A program made the translations under genes and the position numbers. 24,415 nt of DNA from JBBDYH01 sp040901795 (lineage in GTDB: Bacteria; Planctomycetota; Planctomycetia; Pirellulales; JALHPA01), in assembly GCA_040901795.1 (NCBI GenBank), contig JBBDYH010000079.1, forward strand, positions 1 through 24,415. Reading direction: 5' to 3'. Positions 1 to 7,370 of the stretch are shown one piece after another. Every line of letters starts with the position of its first letter. Positions within the stretch are counted from its first letter, which is position 1. The notes beneath the pieces were generated by a model. The model searched no databases, had not been told where the DNA came from, and saw only the letters and a program-made list of their open reading frames with translations.

Positions 1-84
1 GGTTTTCTTCGAGAAAGACCCTCCCGCCGGTTGCGATTGAGGTTAGAGACCGCCGGAGGACTTGACTTAAGCAATACAGCCAGT

Positions 85-375
85 TCAACCCCTGGCCGCC
101 TCAGGCAGCGTTGAACTGCCGGAAGCGGACGTCGCGCCGCCGGCGGGGGGCAACGCTGGAAGCTGCGTGCCATCCAATCGAGCGGTCAACTCGGACCGGT
201 GACGGTACATGACCGCCAATAGTTCATCGTCTTCAATGTAGCCGAGCCCTTTCGCGATGTGCGATTCGCCGAGGAACCCTAGGTGGGCGAACAACTGACC
301 CAGGCGGACATCGGGCGAGAGCCCCCATATTTCACTCAAAACGGTCAACATCTCTCGCTGCTGGTTAGAAATCAT
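85..375 (-). CDS. Small conserved protein, possible immunity partner of the ParB-like protein
   Basis: A 96-residue protein with no signal peptide or membrane segment. The first 66 residues look like a compact helical acidic domain (motifs VRLGQLFAHLGFLGE at about 24-38 and IEDDELLAVMYRHRSEL at about 47-63). The rest is an Ala/Pro/Gly/Ser-rich tail, probably disordered. Its ATG overlaps the stop of the upstream gene in an ATGA arrangement, so the two are almost certainly translationally coupled. From memory, similar short proteins recur in planctomycetes and cyanobacteria beside ParB-like small proteins. No biochemical function is recognised. The immunity role is inferred only from the coupling to a ParB-fold neighbour. 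It ends the three-gene minus-strand unit. Confidence 0.7.
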   Translation of the reverse strand: MISNQQREMLTVLSEIWGLSPDVRLGQLFAHLGFLGESHIAKGLGYIEDDELLAVMYRHRSELTARLDGTQLPALPPAGGATSASGSSTLPEAARG

Positions 376-668
376 GGGAGTAAGTCTCCAATGGTGGGAT
401 CGGCAGCAAAGCGCCGCGGGAGTTTGCCAACCACTTCAACTCGAATTAACGTACCAGGCGATAGCTTTGCGATGCGCGTTGCTCTCGTAACGCCATTATA
501 CAGCACCAGTACTCCATCTGAGGCCTCATAGACCCAAGGTAGTGGCATTCCGACAGCAGATCGGCCGAAAAGTGAAATCTGGCGAGCCAGTTTCCCTGGA
601 TCCGCTCCCTGTCGCCGGGAGGGTGGAACGCGTAACTCGCGTGGATCGACGTCGCGAAATTCGGGCAC
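372..668 (-). CDS. ParB/sulfiredoxin-like small protein, possible orphan toxin domain
   Basis: About 98 residues. The N-terminal DVDPRELRVPPSR segment, the central VYEASDGVLVLYNGVTRATR and the closing LIRVEVVG strand resemble the ParB/sulfiredoxin-like fold, with NGVTRATR at the position of the ParB box. From memory, very similar domains occur at the C-termini of Rhs/YD-repeat polymorphic toxins as well as alone. An ATG at 674 directly abuts a GGAGG and leaves no spacer. The GTG at 668 sits 6 nt after that GGAGG, so I prefer it. The gene lies 33 nt after the acyl ligase stop and overlaps the next gene by 4 nt, so the three are likely co-transcribed. A DNA-binding or nuclease role cannot be excluded. 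Confidence 0.7.
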   Translation of the reverse strand: MPEFRDVDPRELRVPPSRRQGADPGKLARQISLFGRSAVGMPLPWVYEASDGVLVLYNGVTRATRIAKLSPGTLIRVEVVGKLPRRFAADPTIGDLLP

Positions 669-701
669 CGACATCCTCCAACCGAGGGAACCACTCTGGC
701 C

Positions 702-2315
702 TCACACTTCCGCAGCGGAAGAAAACCTTGCCAGCGCCACTTCCTTCATCCCTTTCAAGTCAAACTTCCCCGTGCCCAACACCGGGATCTGCTGGACCTC
801 GACAAAGCTATCCGGCGAAGGAATCCACAGATTGGGGAGCCCCGCAGCCGCCAGCTCGCGGCAGATTTGTTGGGGGGATTTTTCGAGCTTCGTGTGTAGC
901 ACCACCAACCGCTCGCCTTTGCGCTCATCGGGCACGGCGGTCACCGCGACCGTTAACTCCTCTTCGCCCGCGCCCACGATGCGCTGCAATGTCTCCTCGA
1001 TCTTGATGTGCGGCACCATCTCGCCGCCGATCTTCGAAAACCGGCTCTCGCGGCCGGTGATCTGGATGAAGCCGTCGGGGTGCAAGATCGCAATGTCGCC
1101 GGTCGTGTACCACCCGTCACGAACGACCTCTGCGGTGAGCTCCGGCTTGTTGAGATAACCCTTCATCACATTTTGCCCGCGAATCAACAGCATGCCGGCC
1201 TGCCCTTGGGGCAGTGGTTGCCGAGTTTCCGGATCGACGATCTTCGCTTCGACGCCCGGCAATGGCCGCCCCACCGTCCCTTCGCGCATACCGGTGGCAT
1301 CGCCCGTCGGACTGCGGCTCGGCGGGATGTTGACCGAGACCACCGGCGACAGCTCGGTGCAGCCGTAGCCTTCGATCGGCCGTACGCCGAAGCGCTGCTC
1401 GAACGCGGCGCAGAGGTCGGCCGGCAGTTTTTCCGCGCCCGCCACCACCACATCGAGCGACTTCATGTCGTCCGGATCACAGCGGCGCACGTAGCCGCGG
1501 AGGAACGTCGGCGTGGCGAAGAACACCGTCCCCTGATACTTTCCGATCAGCTTGCCGACTTGCTGGGCATCGAGCGGGCTGAAGTGAAACGCGCCGGCCG
1601 CATCGAGCGCCAGCACCAGCCACATCGTGGCGGTATATCCGAAGGAATGGAAGAACGGCAGAATGCCGACCGCGGTGTCTTCGGCGGTGATGCGGAACAC
1701 GTCGTTAACGGCGCGGATGTTCGAGCCGACGTTTTCATAGGTCAGCATCACGCCCTTCGGCTCGCCGGTCGAGCCGCTGGTGAAGATGATGGTCAGCACA
1801 TCGTCGGGCCGCACATCGAGCAGACCCAGCCGCCGCTCCAACACGCCCAGCGGCATCAGCCGCGATTGGAACGCGGCGGCCAGCTTGTCGGCGAGCGTAA
1901 CCTGCTCTTTGAAATCCTCGAGATAGACCAGCTCGGCCGGGATTTCGAGCTTCATCTTCTCCATGAACTTGCGGCTGGTCAGCACATGGCGGATGCCGCA
2001 CTGGCGGATGCAGTTCTCCATGACCTCGGGCGAGACCGTGTAGTTCAGATTCACGGCGATTCGCTGCAGGAGCGTCGTGGCTGCGTTGGCGACCACCGCG
2101 CCGACTGACGGCGGCAATAACAAGCCCACGTACTTCTCGTCCTTCGCCAAAACCTGCCGCTTCAGTAGCCGCCGGAGGATCAACGTCCGCAGCAAGAGCG
2201 AGTGCCCGGTCAACTCCGTGCCCATTGAATCGGCGACTTTGAGGCGTGAACCGGCGCGGCGGCACGATCGCAGGAACAGCCGCGGCAAAATCATCGACGA
2301 GTTCGGCGGAGGCAT
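702..2315 (-). CDS. AMP-forming acyl-CoA/acyl-ACP synthetase (Aas-like ligase domain)
   Basis: A 537-residue ANL-superfamily adenylating enzyme that would activate a fatty acid with ATP and load it onto CoA or acyl carrier protein. Visible motifs in order: P-loop TSGSTGEPKG at 179-188, GYGCTELSP at 316-324, TTGD at 404-407, the hinge GRESRFSKIGGE at 421-432, and GTGKFDLKG at 514-522, where Lys517 is the expected catalytic lysine. The FSKIGGEMV hinge resembles the ligase half of Aas (acyl-ACP synthetase/2-acylglycerophosphoethanolamine acyltransferase). No acyltransferase or MFS domain is attached, and no such gene lies beside it. The start is supported by GGAG 6 nt upstream of the ATG. The N-terminus (about 1-60) is basic and shorter than in typical FadD proteins. 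Acyl chain and acceptor cannot be assigned. Confidence 0.88.
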   Translation of the reverse strand: MPPPNSSMILPRLFLRSCRRAGSRLKVADSMGTELTGHSLLLRTLILRRLLKRQVLAKDEKYVGLLLPPSVGAVVANAATTLLQRIAVNLNYTVSPEVMENCIRQCGIRHVLTSRKFMEKMKLEIPAELVYLEDFKEQVTLADKLAAAFQSRLMPLGVLERRLGLLDVRPDDVLTIIFTSGSTGEPKGVMLTYENVGSNIRAVNDVFRITAEDTAVGILPFFHSFGYTATMWLVLALDAAGAFHFSPLDAQQVGKLIGKYQGTVFFATPTFLRGYVRRCDPDDMKSLDVVVAGAEKLPADLCAAFEQRFGVRPIEGYGCTELSPVVSVNIPPSRSPTGDATGMREGTVGRPLPGVEAKIVDPETRQPLPQGQAGMLLIRGQNVMKGYLNKPELTAEVVRDGWYTTGDIAILHPDGFIQITGRESRFSKIGGEMVPHIKIEETLQRIVGAGEEELTVAVTAVPDERKGERLVVLHTKLEKSPQQICRELAAAGLPNLWIPSPDSFVEVQQIPVLGTGKFDLKGMKEVALARFSSAAEV

Positions 2316-2515
2316 CCCACTCTCCCGTATCGTGTGCTTCTCAGGTCATGCGCCACAATTAGACCGCGATTTCGCGGGGCGATCAACTTGGACTTCAATG
2401 GCCGAATGGCCTGTCCGATTAAGACAATCTGCCTCAAAAACCGCGGACGACATAGAATACCACTCAGCCCTTCCCTCCCTGGTAGGGGTAATCACTGTCC
2501 TTTGAAGCACACGAC

Positions 2516-2755
2516 ATGAGCGACCCAAAGGCCGATGCCCGCGAACTGGAGTGCCGACTGAGCGAGATGGAGTCGGTGTTGATGTTTCTGCAACGCACGA
2601 CGGACGATCTGAATACCGTGATCCTGGAACAACAACGCCGGCTGGAAGCGCAAGATAACGAGTTAGCGCGCCTGCGGGCAATGTTTGCGAACTTCGCCGA
2701 TGCGATGCCGGAAGCGCCACGCAAGCCGGAAGATGAAACGCCGCCCCATTATTGA
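2516..2755 (+). CDS. slyX: SlyX family protein
   Basis: A 79-residue, almost fully helical protein. A heptad-rich coiled coil covers about residues 8-62 (ELECRLSEMESVLMFLQRTT, then DLNTVILEQQRRLEAQDNEL). The C-terminal PPHY is the signature ending of SlyX proteins. Length fits the family (about 70-80 residues). The molecular role of SlyX is poorly known. The gene is divergent from the acyl ligase and stands alone. No strong ribosome binding site precedes the ATG. Confidence 0.85.
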   Translation: MSDPKADARELECRLSEMESVLMFLQRTTDDLNTVILEQQRRLEAQDNELARLRAMFANFADAMPEAPRKPEDETPPHY

Positions 2756-2801
2756 GCTGGTCCTCACGGCGCGTTTCTCAGACACCGCAGACTTCTAACT
2801 C

Positions 2802-3506
2802 TCACCATCGTTCGCGCTCCGCGTCGCTGTGGCAGATGGTGCAACTTAGGATCAGCTTGCGGCGCTGCGCCGGTCCAACCTGCGTTCGCCCGCCCGCCAC
2901 GTGACACTGCGTGCAGCACTGGTTCACGAACGAGGGGGGTTCGGCGGTCAACGGCGCCGGCGATCGCTCATCCGACGACAGCGGAATAAAGAGCGCCGCA
3001 TCCAGCTTGCTGCAAGCCCGCGGCAGATTCAGACCGTAGATGAGGTGGGCTTGTAGGCGAGCCTCAGTCCACTCGTCGTCCTTCTGGGGGCCGAACGACG
3101 CAGCCGCCATTGCAGTGCGCTGGGCGGAAGAGCCCGCTGCGGTAATCGTCGAAAGAACCACGCCGATGGCCACGCCAAATAGCACCGTGGCCACAAAGCG
3201 GCCCAGCCCAAACGGCACGAGTCGCCGCGGGGCGCGACGCGCCGGCACACGCCAGGAGGCAAACGCCGCTTGTTGAGCATCCTCTGAGGCGTGTGGCTGC
3301 CACTCCGGATGATCGCCGCGGTAACCGGGCAGGTGCGACGCTTCTGGAATTGCCTCGTGCGGCTGCCGTTCTAACGGGCGCAGCGCCTCGGCCAATCGAC
3401 GGCATTCCGCACAATGTGCCAGGTGAATCTCGACGGCCACATCGGTCACTTCACCCGAAGGAAACGGCCCGCGCGTCAGGATGGCATAGACCCGATCGCA
3501 ATGCAT
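2802..3506 (-). CDS. zf-HC2 membrane protein (anti-sigma-like) with two CxxCH motifs
   Basis: Read from the ATG at 3506 (234 residues), which starts just before the domain; an upstream ATG at 3554 would add 16 unremarkable residues. Residues 28-35 carry H-x3-C-x2-C (HLAHCAEC) after Cys3, the zinc-binding signature of zf-HC2/ZAS anti-sigma factors. A long Pro/Arg-rich linker leads to one membrane helix at about 101-124. The outer part ends with two CxxCH motifs, CTQCH at about 198-202 and CTICH at about 222-226, which are potential covalent haem c sites. The topology (zinc finger inside, CxxCH outside) would suit cytochrome maturation. No sigma factor gene is adjacent, so partner and role are unknown. 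The last motif lies 8 residues from the end. Confidence 0.75.
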   Translation of the reverse strand: MHCDRVYAILTRGPFPSGEVTDVAVEIHLAHCAECRRLAEALRPLERQPHEAIPEASHLPGYRGDHPEWQPHASEDAQQAAFASWRVPARRAPRRLVPFGLGRFVATVLFGVAIGVVLSTITAAGSSAQRTAMAAASFGPQKDDEWTEARLQAHLIYGLNLPRACSKLDAALFIPLSSDERSPAPLTAEPPSFVNQCCTQCHVAGGRTQVGPAQRRKLILSCTICHSDAERERW

Positions 3507-3604
3507 AACAAGCCGCGCGTTGGAAGAGAAGCATTGGCCCGGCGAACGCGCCAATTATAGCTAGCACGAGAAAGGGAGGAAACAGGAAGCCGGGAAGGCC
3601 AGAT

Positions 3605-3634
3605 AAGGAGACTGGGAGACGAGGAGACAGGAAG
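3605..3634. repeat. Tandem GGAGAC/GGGAGAC oligonucleotide run
   Basis: Three imperfect units (AAGGAGACT, GGGAGACGA, GGAGACAGG) in a purine-rich run. The same unit recurs in both orientations at 13007-13092, so this is a dispersed family and not a single low-complexity tract. Confidence 0.7.
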
Positions 3635-3777
3635 TCAAACGGAGGTCACGCGGGGGAACGGGCGATCATTCCCCATTCCGCATGCGGGTATTCCCCATTC
3701 GCCAAGCCAGTTTCGCCCTGGCCAATGGAATCGTCAATTGCCCGCGAAAACCCGCGGGCGCACTAGAAAAAGAGGGA

Positions 3778-3894
3778 GGGAACAGGACAGTTCGGCTACG
3801 CCACGCCGTCCGCCATGGGCCGACGCCCAAGTGTCGCGAGGGAAGCACGCCTCGCTGCTCATAGCGGGCCGCGTATCGAGCTGCCCTGTTCCTC
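3778..3894. repeat. Imperfect inverted repeat around about 80 bp
   Basis: The arm GGGAACAGGACAGTTCG (from 3778) matches the reverse complement of CGAGCTGCCCTGTTCCTC (3877-3894) with about three mismatches. No coding content is recognised between the arms. It could be a small palindromic element. Confidence 0.4.
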
Positions 3895-4106
3895 ACCCTA
3901 GTGCCGCACGGTCGAGTTCGTCCGCCTGGCGTCCGCATTCGGCCCGCACGTTCGCGGCTAAACCTCCTATCTAGCCGCGATAGTATATTCATCGTGAAAC
4001 GGCTGCGCGGATGTTAGCGCGAGAGTCTTGCCAATCCGGAATTCTTGCCTGTATCGCCTCGAACGCGCCGTCGGTAACGTTTAATCCAACGATGCGGTCG
4101 GCTAAC

Positions 4107-4139
4107 GGTTCAAAGTTCAATGTTCAAAGTTTAAGGTTG
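4107..4139. repeat. Tandem GTTCAAAG/GTTCAATG run
   Basis: Four imperfect units of about 8 nt: GTTCAAA, GTTCAAT, GTTCAAA, GTTTAAG. It lies about 70 bp beyond the stop of the response regulator. Confidence 0.6.
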
Positions 4140-4212
4140 CAAACGGAGCACGTTGCGGCTTCCGCAAGCGCGTCGAGTCATATCTCTGGAACGTCGAAAT
4201 CGAACGTTGCAC

Positions 4213-4944
4213 TCACTCGTCGGCGCCGCGCGCCACGAAACGATAGCCGGCGCCGCGCACGCTTAAGAAGTGCCGCGGTCGTGCCGGGTCGGCCTCGAAG
4301 TACTTTCGCAGGTTAACGATGAAGTTGTCGACGGTCCGCGTGGTAATGGTGTGCGGCAGCCCCCAGACGTGCTCTAGCAGCTCCCCGCGCGTGACGACCG
4401 AACCCTCGTGCTCAATGAAGTACCGCAGCAGTTTCAACTCCAGCGTCGTCAGGCGAACACTCTCTCCCGCCACAGTGACCTGGTAGGTGTCGAAGTTGAT
4501 CTCGGCCTGACCGAAGCGGTAAACCTCATCATCGTCGCGGCCGCCGGTCCTTCCATCGGGCTCGGTTCGAGCGCGTGCCCGCCGTCCCAGCAGGTTGCGC
4601 ACAATGCTCAACAGCTCCTCCAGATCAAACGGCTTTTGCAGGTATACGTCGGCCCCGACGTTGAATCCCCGCACGCGGTCCTCGGTGAGTGTGCGCGCCG
4701 AAAGTATCAATATCGGCAGATCGACGTCCACCTGCCGGATCTCTTCGCAGACCGCGTAGCCGCTCATGCCCGGCAGCATCAGGTCGAGGATCATCAAATC
4801 CACGGCCTGATGATGCTCTTTGAAAAAGGCGACCGCGGCCGGCCCCTCGGCAAGCACGGTGACAAAGTAGCCTTCCGCCTCCAGATTGAACTGGATTCCG
4901 TTCGCGATGTGCGGATCGTCCTCGACGATCAGAATGTGGTGCAT
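4213..4944 (-). CDS. OmpR/PhoB-family response regulator (orphan)
   Basis: A 243-residue two-component response regulator. The receiver domain (about 2-118) has the acidic cluster E8-D9-D10, phospho-acceptor Asp54 in LDLMLPG, Ser82 in the switch position and Lys104 in the conserved KPF. A short Arg/Gly/Asp-rich linker is followed by a winged-helix DNA-binding domain (about 140-239), with RLTTLELKLL and the recognition-helix region TTRTVDNFIVNLRKYFE. It ends in the typical GAGYRFVA hairpin. No histidine kinase gene is adjacent: upstream is a repeat-bearing spacer and a divergent oxidoreductase, downstream is gene-free DNA. Signal and target genes are unknown. Confidence 0.92.
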   Translation of the reverse strand: MHHILIVEDDPHIANGIQFNLEAEGYFVTVLAEGPAAVAFFKEHHQAVDLMILDLMLPGMSGYAVCEEIRQVDVDLPILILSARTLTEDRVRGFNVGADVYLQKPFDLEELLSIVRNLLGRRARARTEPDGRTGGRDDDEVYRFGQAEINFDTYQVTVAGESVRLTTLELKLLRYFIEHEGSVVTRGELLEHVWGLPHTITTRTVDNFIVNLRKYFEADPARPRHFLSVRGAGYRFVARGADE

Positions 4945-4989
4945 GAGCTTATGATGCGCGTCAGGTTGCAGGGCAGCAAGGGCGGCTAA

Positions 4990-5110
4990 TTTGGAGTGCG
5001 GCGACTTGTCGCCGCTTTCCTTTTCAAAAACGTAACTTCAAACAACAACGAGCCTTCGCCTTACCCGACCTCAATGAAATCCAAAGCGATGACGAGTTAC
5101 CGCACTCCAA
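4990..5110. repeat. REPIN-like pair: two inverted copies of a GCGGCGAC palindromic repeat
   Basis: Left copy 4990-5018 contains a perfect hairpin, GCGGCGAC (4998-5005) and GTCGCCGC (5008-5015), flanked by TTTGGAGT and TTT. The right copy 5081-5110 is the same repeat in opposite orientation with a partly decayed stem. The outer ends TTGGAGTGCGG and CCGCACTCCAA are perfectly complementary over 11 bp. A third, intact copy lies at 12015-12044. The pair sits between the divergent response regulator and oxidoreductase genes. Confidence 0.75.
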
Positions 5111-5132
5111 GATGTCGATCGGCGGCATTTAC

Positions 5133-5161
5133 TTGAGAACAGTGCGGCTCTGGTCTAATCT
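5133..5161 (+). promoter_or_regulatory. Possible sigma70-type promoter of the Gfo/Idh/MocA gene
   Basis: TTGAGA (5133-5138) and TAATCT (5156-5161) are separated by 17 bp, 50 bp before the start codon. The -35 matches consensus 5 of 6; the -10 is weak. Confidence 0.3.
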
Positions 5162-5211
5162 TACGGTCAGTTCTGCCGATATCGCGTCCAACTTGCAGGG
5201 AGCCTCGCGCC

Positions 5212-6567
5212 ATGTCCCAGTCCGCGCCCCGTTTCTCGCCGAATGTCCGCTTCTCGCGCCGTGAGATTCTCAAAGCCAGCGCTGCCGGCTTCGCACTGGC
5301 CGGCTTGCCGCGCTGGTACGCCGAGAAGGCGCTCGGACAAGATCCGAAGGAACCGTCCAAGAGCCCAAACGAGCGTCCCGGCATCCTCTTGGTCGGCTGC
5401 GGCGGGATGGGACGTGGCGACGCCAACATCGCCTCGCGGTTCGGCCGCATTGTTGCCGTTTGCGATGTCGACGCCAACCACGTCGCCCAGGCCGCCGAGC
5501 AATTCAAGGCCGAGGCCACATTCTCCGACTTCCGCAAAGCGATCGCGCACAAAGGCGTCGATGTCGTCATCAACGGCACGCCTGACCACTGGCACACGCT
5601 GGTCAACGTTCATGCCCTACGCAGCGGCAAAGACGTTTATTCCGAGAAGCCGCTCACGCTCACCATCGCCGAAGGACAAAAGCTCGTCGAAGTTGCCAAC
5701 CAAACCGGCCGCATTCTCCAAACCGGCAGCCAGCAGCGCAGCGACGCCAGTTTCCGTCTGGCGTGCGAGCTGGTGCGCAACGGCCGCGTGGGCAAGCCCA
5801 AGCATGTGCAGGTGATTCTGCCGAGCGGATTGCACGGCGGCCCTTTCAGCACAAAGCCGGTGCCCGCGAATCTTGACTGGGACTTCTGGCAGGGTCAGAC
5901 ACCATACGTGGACTACGTTCCGGAGCGGTGCCACTTCTCGTTCCGCTACTGGTACGACTACTCCGGCGGCACGATGACCGACTGGGGCGCGCACCACAAC
6001 GACATCGCGCTGTGGGGTCTGGGTTTGAAGGGGCCGTCCACAGTCGAAGGCAGAGCGCTCGTTGAGCCCATTCCCGGCGGATATACGGCGCCCAGCGAGT
6101 ACGAGGTGCATTTCACGTACGCCAACGGCGTGACGCAACGCACCGCCAGTACCCAGCTCCACGGCCCGACAGGCGCAGCCAAAACGCCAACCAAGCCCAA
6201 CGAACCTCCGCACGGCGTGACGTTCCAAGGGAGCGACGGGTGGATCTCCGTCACGCGCGGCAAGATTGAGGCCAGCGACCCGGCACTCTTAAAACAAGAA
6301 CTGCCTGCCAGCGCGGAGCGGCTGTACGTCAGCGACAACCACATGGGCAACTTCTTCGAGTGTGTGCACACGCGCAAAGCCCCGATCTGCGAGCCGGAGG
6401 TCGGCCACCGCTCGGTCTCGGTCTGCCACCTGGGCGTGATCGCCATCCGTACCGGCCGCAAGCTCACTTGGGACCCCGACACGGAGCAGTTCACCGGCGA
6501 CAGCACCGATGCGAACAAGCACCTTGCGCGCGAGATGCGCAAGCCATGGACCTTGGACGACGCATAG
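5212..6567 (+). CDS. Tat-exported Gfo/Idh/MocA family oxidoreductase
   Basis: A 451-residue NAD(P)-dependent dehydrogenase-like protein. The N-terminus has a twin-arginine signal (SRREIL at 15-20, then a hydrophobic stretch ending near 43), so it is probably exported folded with its cofactor. The Rossmann motif VGCGGMG is at 61-67, followed by AVCDVD at 82-87. The family EKP motif is at 145-147 and a DWGAHHND motif at 257-264 lies in the C-terminal catalytic domain. Planctomycetes carry many such exported paralogues, usually linked to sugar or inositol breakdown, but the substrate cannot be read here. AGGGAG upstream of the ATG supports the start. The gene stands alone; a REP-like palindrome begins right after its stop codon. 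Confidence 0.92.
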   Translation: MSQSAPRFSPNVRFSRREILKASAAGFALAGLPRWYAEKALGQDPKEPSKSPNERPGILLVGCGGMGRGDANIASRFGRIVAVCDVDANHVAQAAEQFKAEATFSDFRKAIAHKGVDVVINGTPDHWHTLVNVHALRSGKDVYSEKPLTLTIAEGQKLVEVANQTGRILQTGSQQRSDASFRLACELVRNGRVGKPKHVQVILPSGLHGGPFSTKPVPANLDWDFWQGQTPYVDYVPERCHFSFRYWYDYSGGTMTDWGAHHNDIALWGLGLKGPSTVEGRALVEPIPGGYTAPSEYEVHFTYANGVTQRTASTQLHGPTGAAKTPTKPNEPPHGVTFQGSDGWISVTRGKIEASDPALLKQELPASAERLYVSDNHMGNFFECVHTRKAPICEPEVGHRSVSVCHLGVIAIRTGRKLTWDPDTEQFTGDSTDANKHLAREMRKPWTLDDA

Positions 6568-6581
6568 CCGGCGAGCGCCGG
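6568..6581. repeat. CCGGCG-AG-CGCCGG hairpin at the oxidoreductase stop codon
   Basis: A perfect 6-bp inverted repeat with a 2-nt loop begins on the base after the TAG stop at 6565-6567. It shares CGGCGAGCG with the REP copy that follows 2 bp later. No T-run follows, so any terminator role is speculative. Confidence 0.5.
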
Positions 6582-6583
6582 AT

Positions 6584-6613
6584 CGGCGAGCGGGGCGGCG
6601 TCAGCCCCCCGAT
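6584..6613 (+). repeat. REP-like element, left copy flanking the RAYT
   Basis: A 30-bp element (starts CGGCGAGCGGGGCGGCGT, ends AGCCCCCCGAT) that matches the reverse complement of 7333-7362 at 28 of 30 positions. It can form an internal hairpin GGGG-c-GGC / GCC-CCCC around GTCA. It lies between the oxidoreductase stop codon and the transposase start. Confidence 0.85.
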
Positions 6614-6657
6614 TGCGTTGCAACACACATAAACTTGGACCACCAACGGGCAACCCG

Positions 6658-7278
6658 ATGACTGATCGCCCGGCCTGCGACCGCTATTGGTTCCTCACCT
6701 GGACCACTTATGGCACTTGGCTCCCCGGCGACAGTCGCGGCTTCGTGAGCCCCGTCCGAGTTGGCAACGAACTCGTCTTACACAATCTCCCGGGAACTCC
6801 GTACGACGCGGATCATCCGAATCTCTTGCGATTTGCGGAAATGCGGCTGAAAGGTCCGCCAATCTACCTGAGCTTGTCTCAGGCCGAGCGCTGTCTGCAA
6901 CAGTTCCACGAGACGACCGCTCTTCGCCGCTGGTGGTTACTCGCCACTGCCCTTATGCGCAATCACATTCACGCGGTCGTTGGGGTGCCCGGTGATCCAC
7001 CGCCTCGCAAGTTACTGCAAGATTACAAAAGCTATGCCAGCCGCGCGTTGAACCGATCGTTCGGCCGACCGAAGAGCGATACATGGTGGACCGAGTCTGG
7101 TTCAAAACGCAAACTTCCCCACGAAGACGCGATCGTCGGTGCTGTCTTATATGTCGCGCGCCAGGCCAATCCGCTCGTGATCTGGATCGACGAGCGATTC
7201 CGCGACATTGTCGTCGGATCGCTCGGTGTGGCGGCGTTAGCATTCTTTGATGAGGCAATCCGCGAGCGGCCGGTATAA
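6658..7278 (+). CDS. REP-associated tyrosine transposase (RAYT, IS200/Y1 superfamily)
   Basis: A 206-residue HUH single-strand transposase that would nick and rejoin palindromic repeat DNA. The N-terminal YWFLTWTTYGTWLPGD (10-25) is the typical RAYT opening. The HUH metal site is H103-x-H105 in RNHIHAVVG. The catalytic tyrosine is most likely Tyr126 (or Tyr123) in the helix LLQDYKSYASRAL. DTWWTESGSKRKLP (141-154) is a family signature. The ATG at 6658 was chosen because the family signature starts just after it; an in-frame TTG at 6613 would begin inside the repeat. It appears intact. Unlike an insertion sequence, it is flanked by inverted REP copies, the usual arrangement of domesticated RAYT genes that mobilise REPs elsewhere. 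Confidence 0.9.
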   Translation: MTDRPACDRYWFLTWTTYGTWLPGDSRGFVSPVRVGNELVLHNLPGTPYDADHPNLLRFAEMRLKGPPIYLSLSQAERCLQQFHETTALRRWWLLATALMRNHIHAVVGVPGDPPPRKLLQDYKSYASRALNRSFGRPKSDTWWTESGSKRKLPHEDAIVGAVLYVARQANPLVIWIDERFRDIVVGSLGVAALAFFDEAIRERPV

Positions 7279-7332
7279 GGTGGCCAATAAGGGCGGTTAA
7301 AAGATTTGTTCCAACTCTTGAGACGCCGCCCG

Positions 7333-7362
7333 ATCGGGGGGCTTACGCCACCCCGCTCGCCG
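7333..7362 (-). repeat. REP-like element, right copy flanking the RAYT
   Basis: Inverted relative to 6584-6613, with two differences in 30 bp (C/T and C/A in the spacer of the hairpin). It ends 8 bp before the stop codon of the convergent COG3014-like gene. Confidence 0.85.
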
Positions 7363-7370
7363 AGCGAAGT

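Larger units (their letters stand above)
3507..4212. other. Intergenic region, about 700 bp, no convincing gene
   Basis: Between the zf-HC2 gene and the 3' end of the response regulator. Short open frames on both strands here have no recognisable domain and are rejected. The stretch holds a tandem GGAGAC-type run (3605-3634), two ATTCCCCATTC copies near 3669-3700, an imperfect inverted pair (3778-3795 and 3877-3894) and a tandem GTTCAA-type run (4107-4139). Confidence 0.6.

Noticed and set aside
1008..2108. 366-codon open frame on the plus strand
   Set aside because: It is antisense to the acyl ligase, whose motifs are complete. High GC makes long antisense frames common, and the translation has no recognisable domain.
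3666..3992. 108-codon Arg-rich minus-strand frame
   Set aside because: Composition is typical of random GC-rich DNA, and it crosses repeated sequence.
6584..7362. Intact insertion sequence with target duplication
   Set aside because: No flanking direct duplication was found, and the protein is of the RAYT kind with REP flanks, not an IS200/IS605 element with tnpB.
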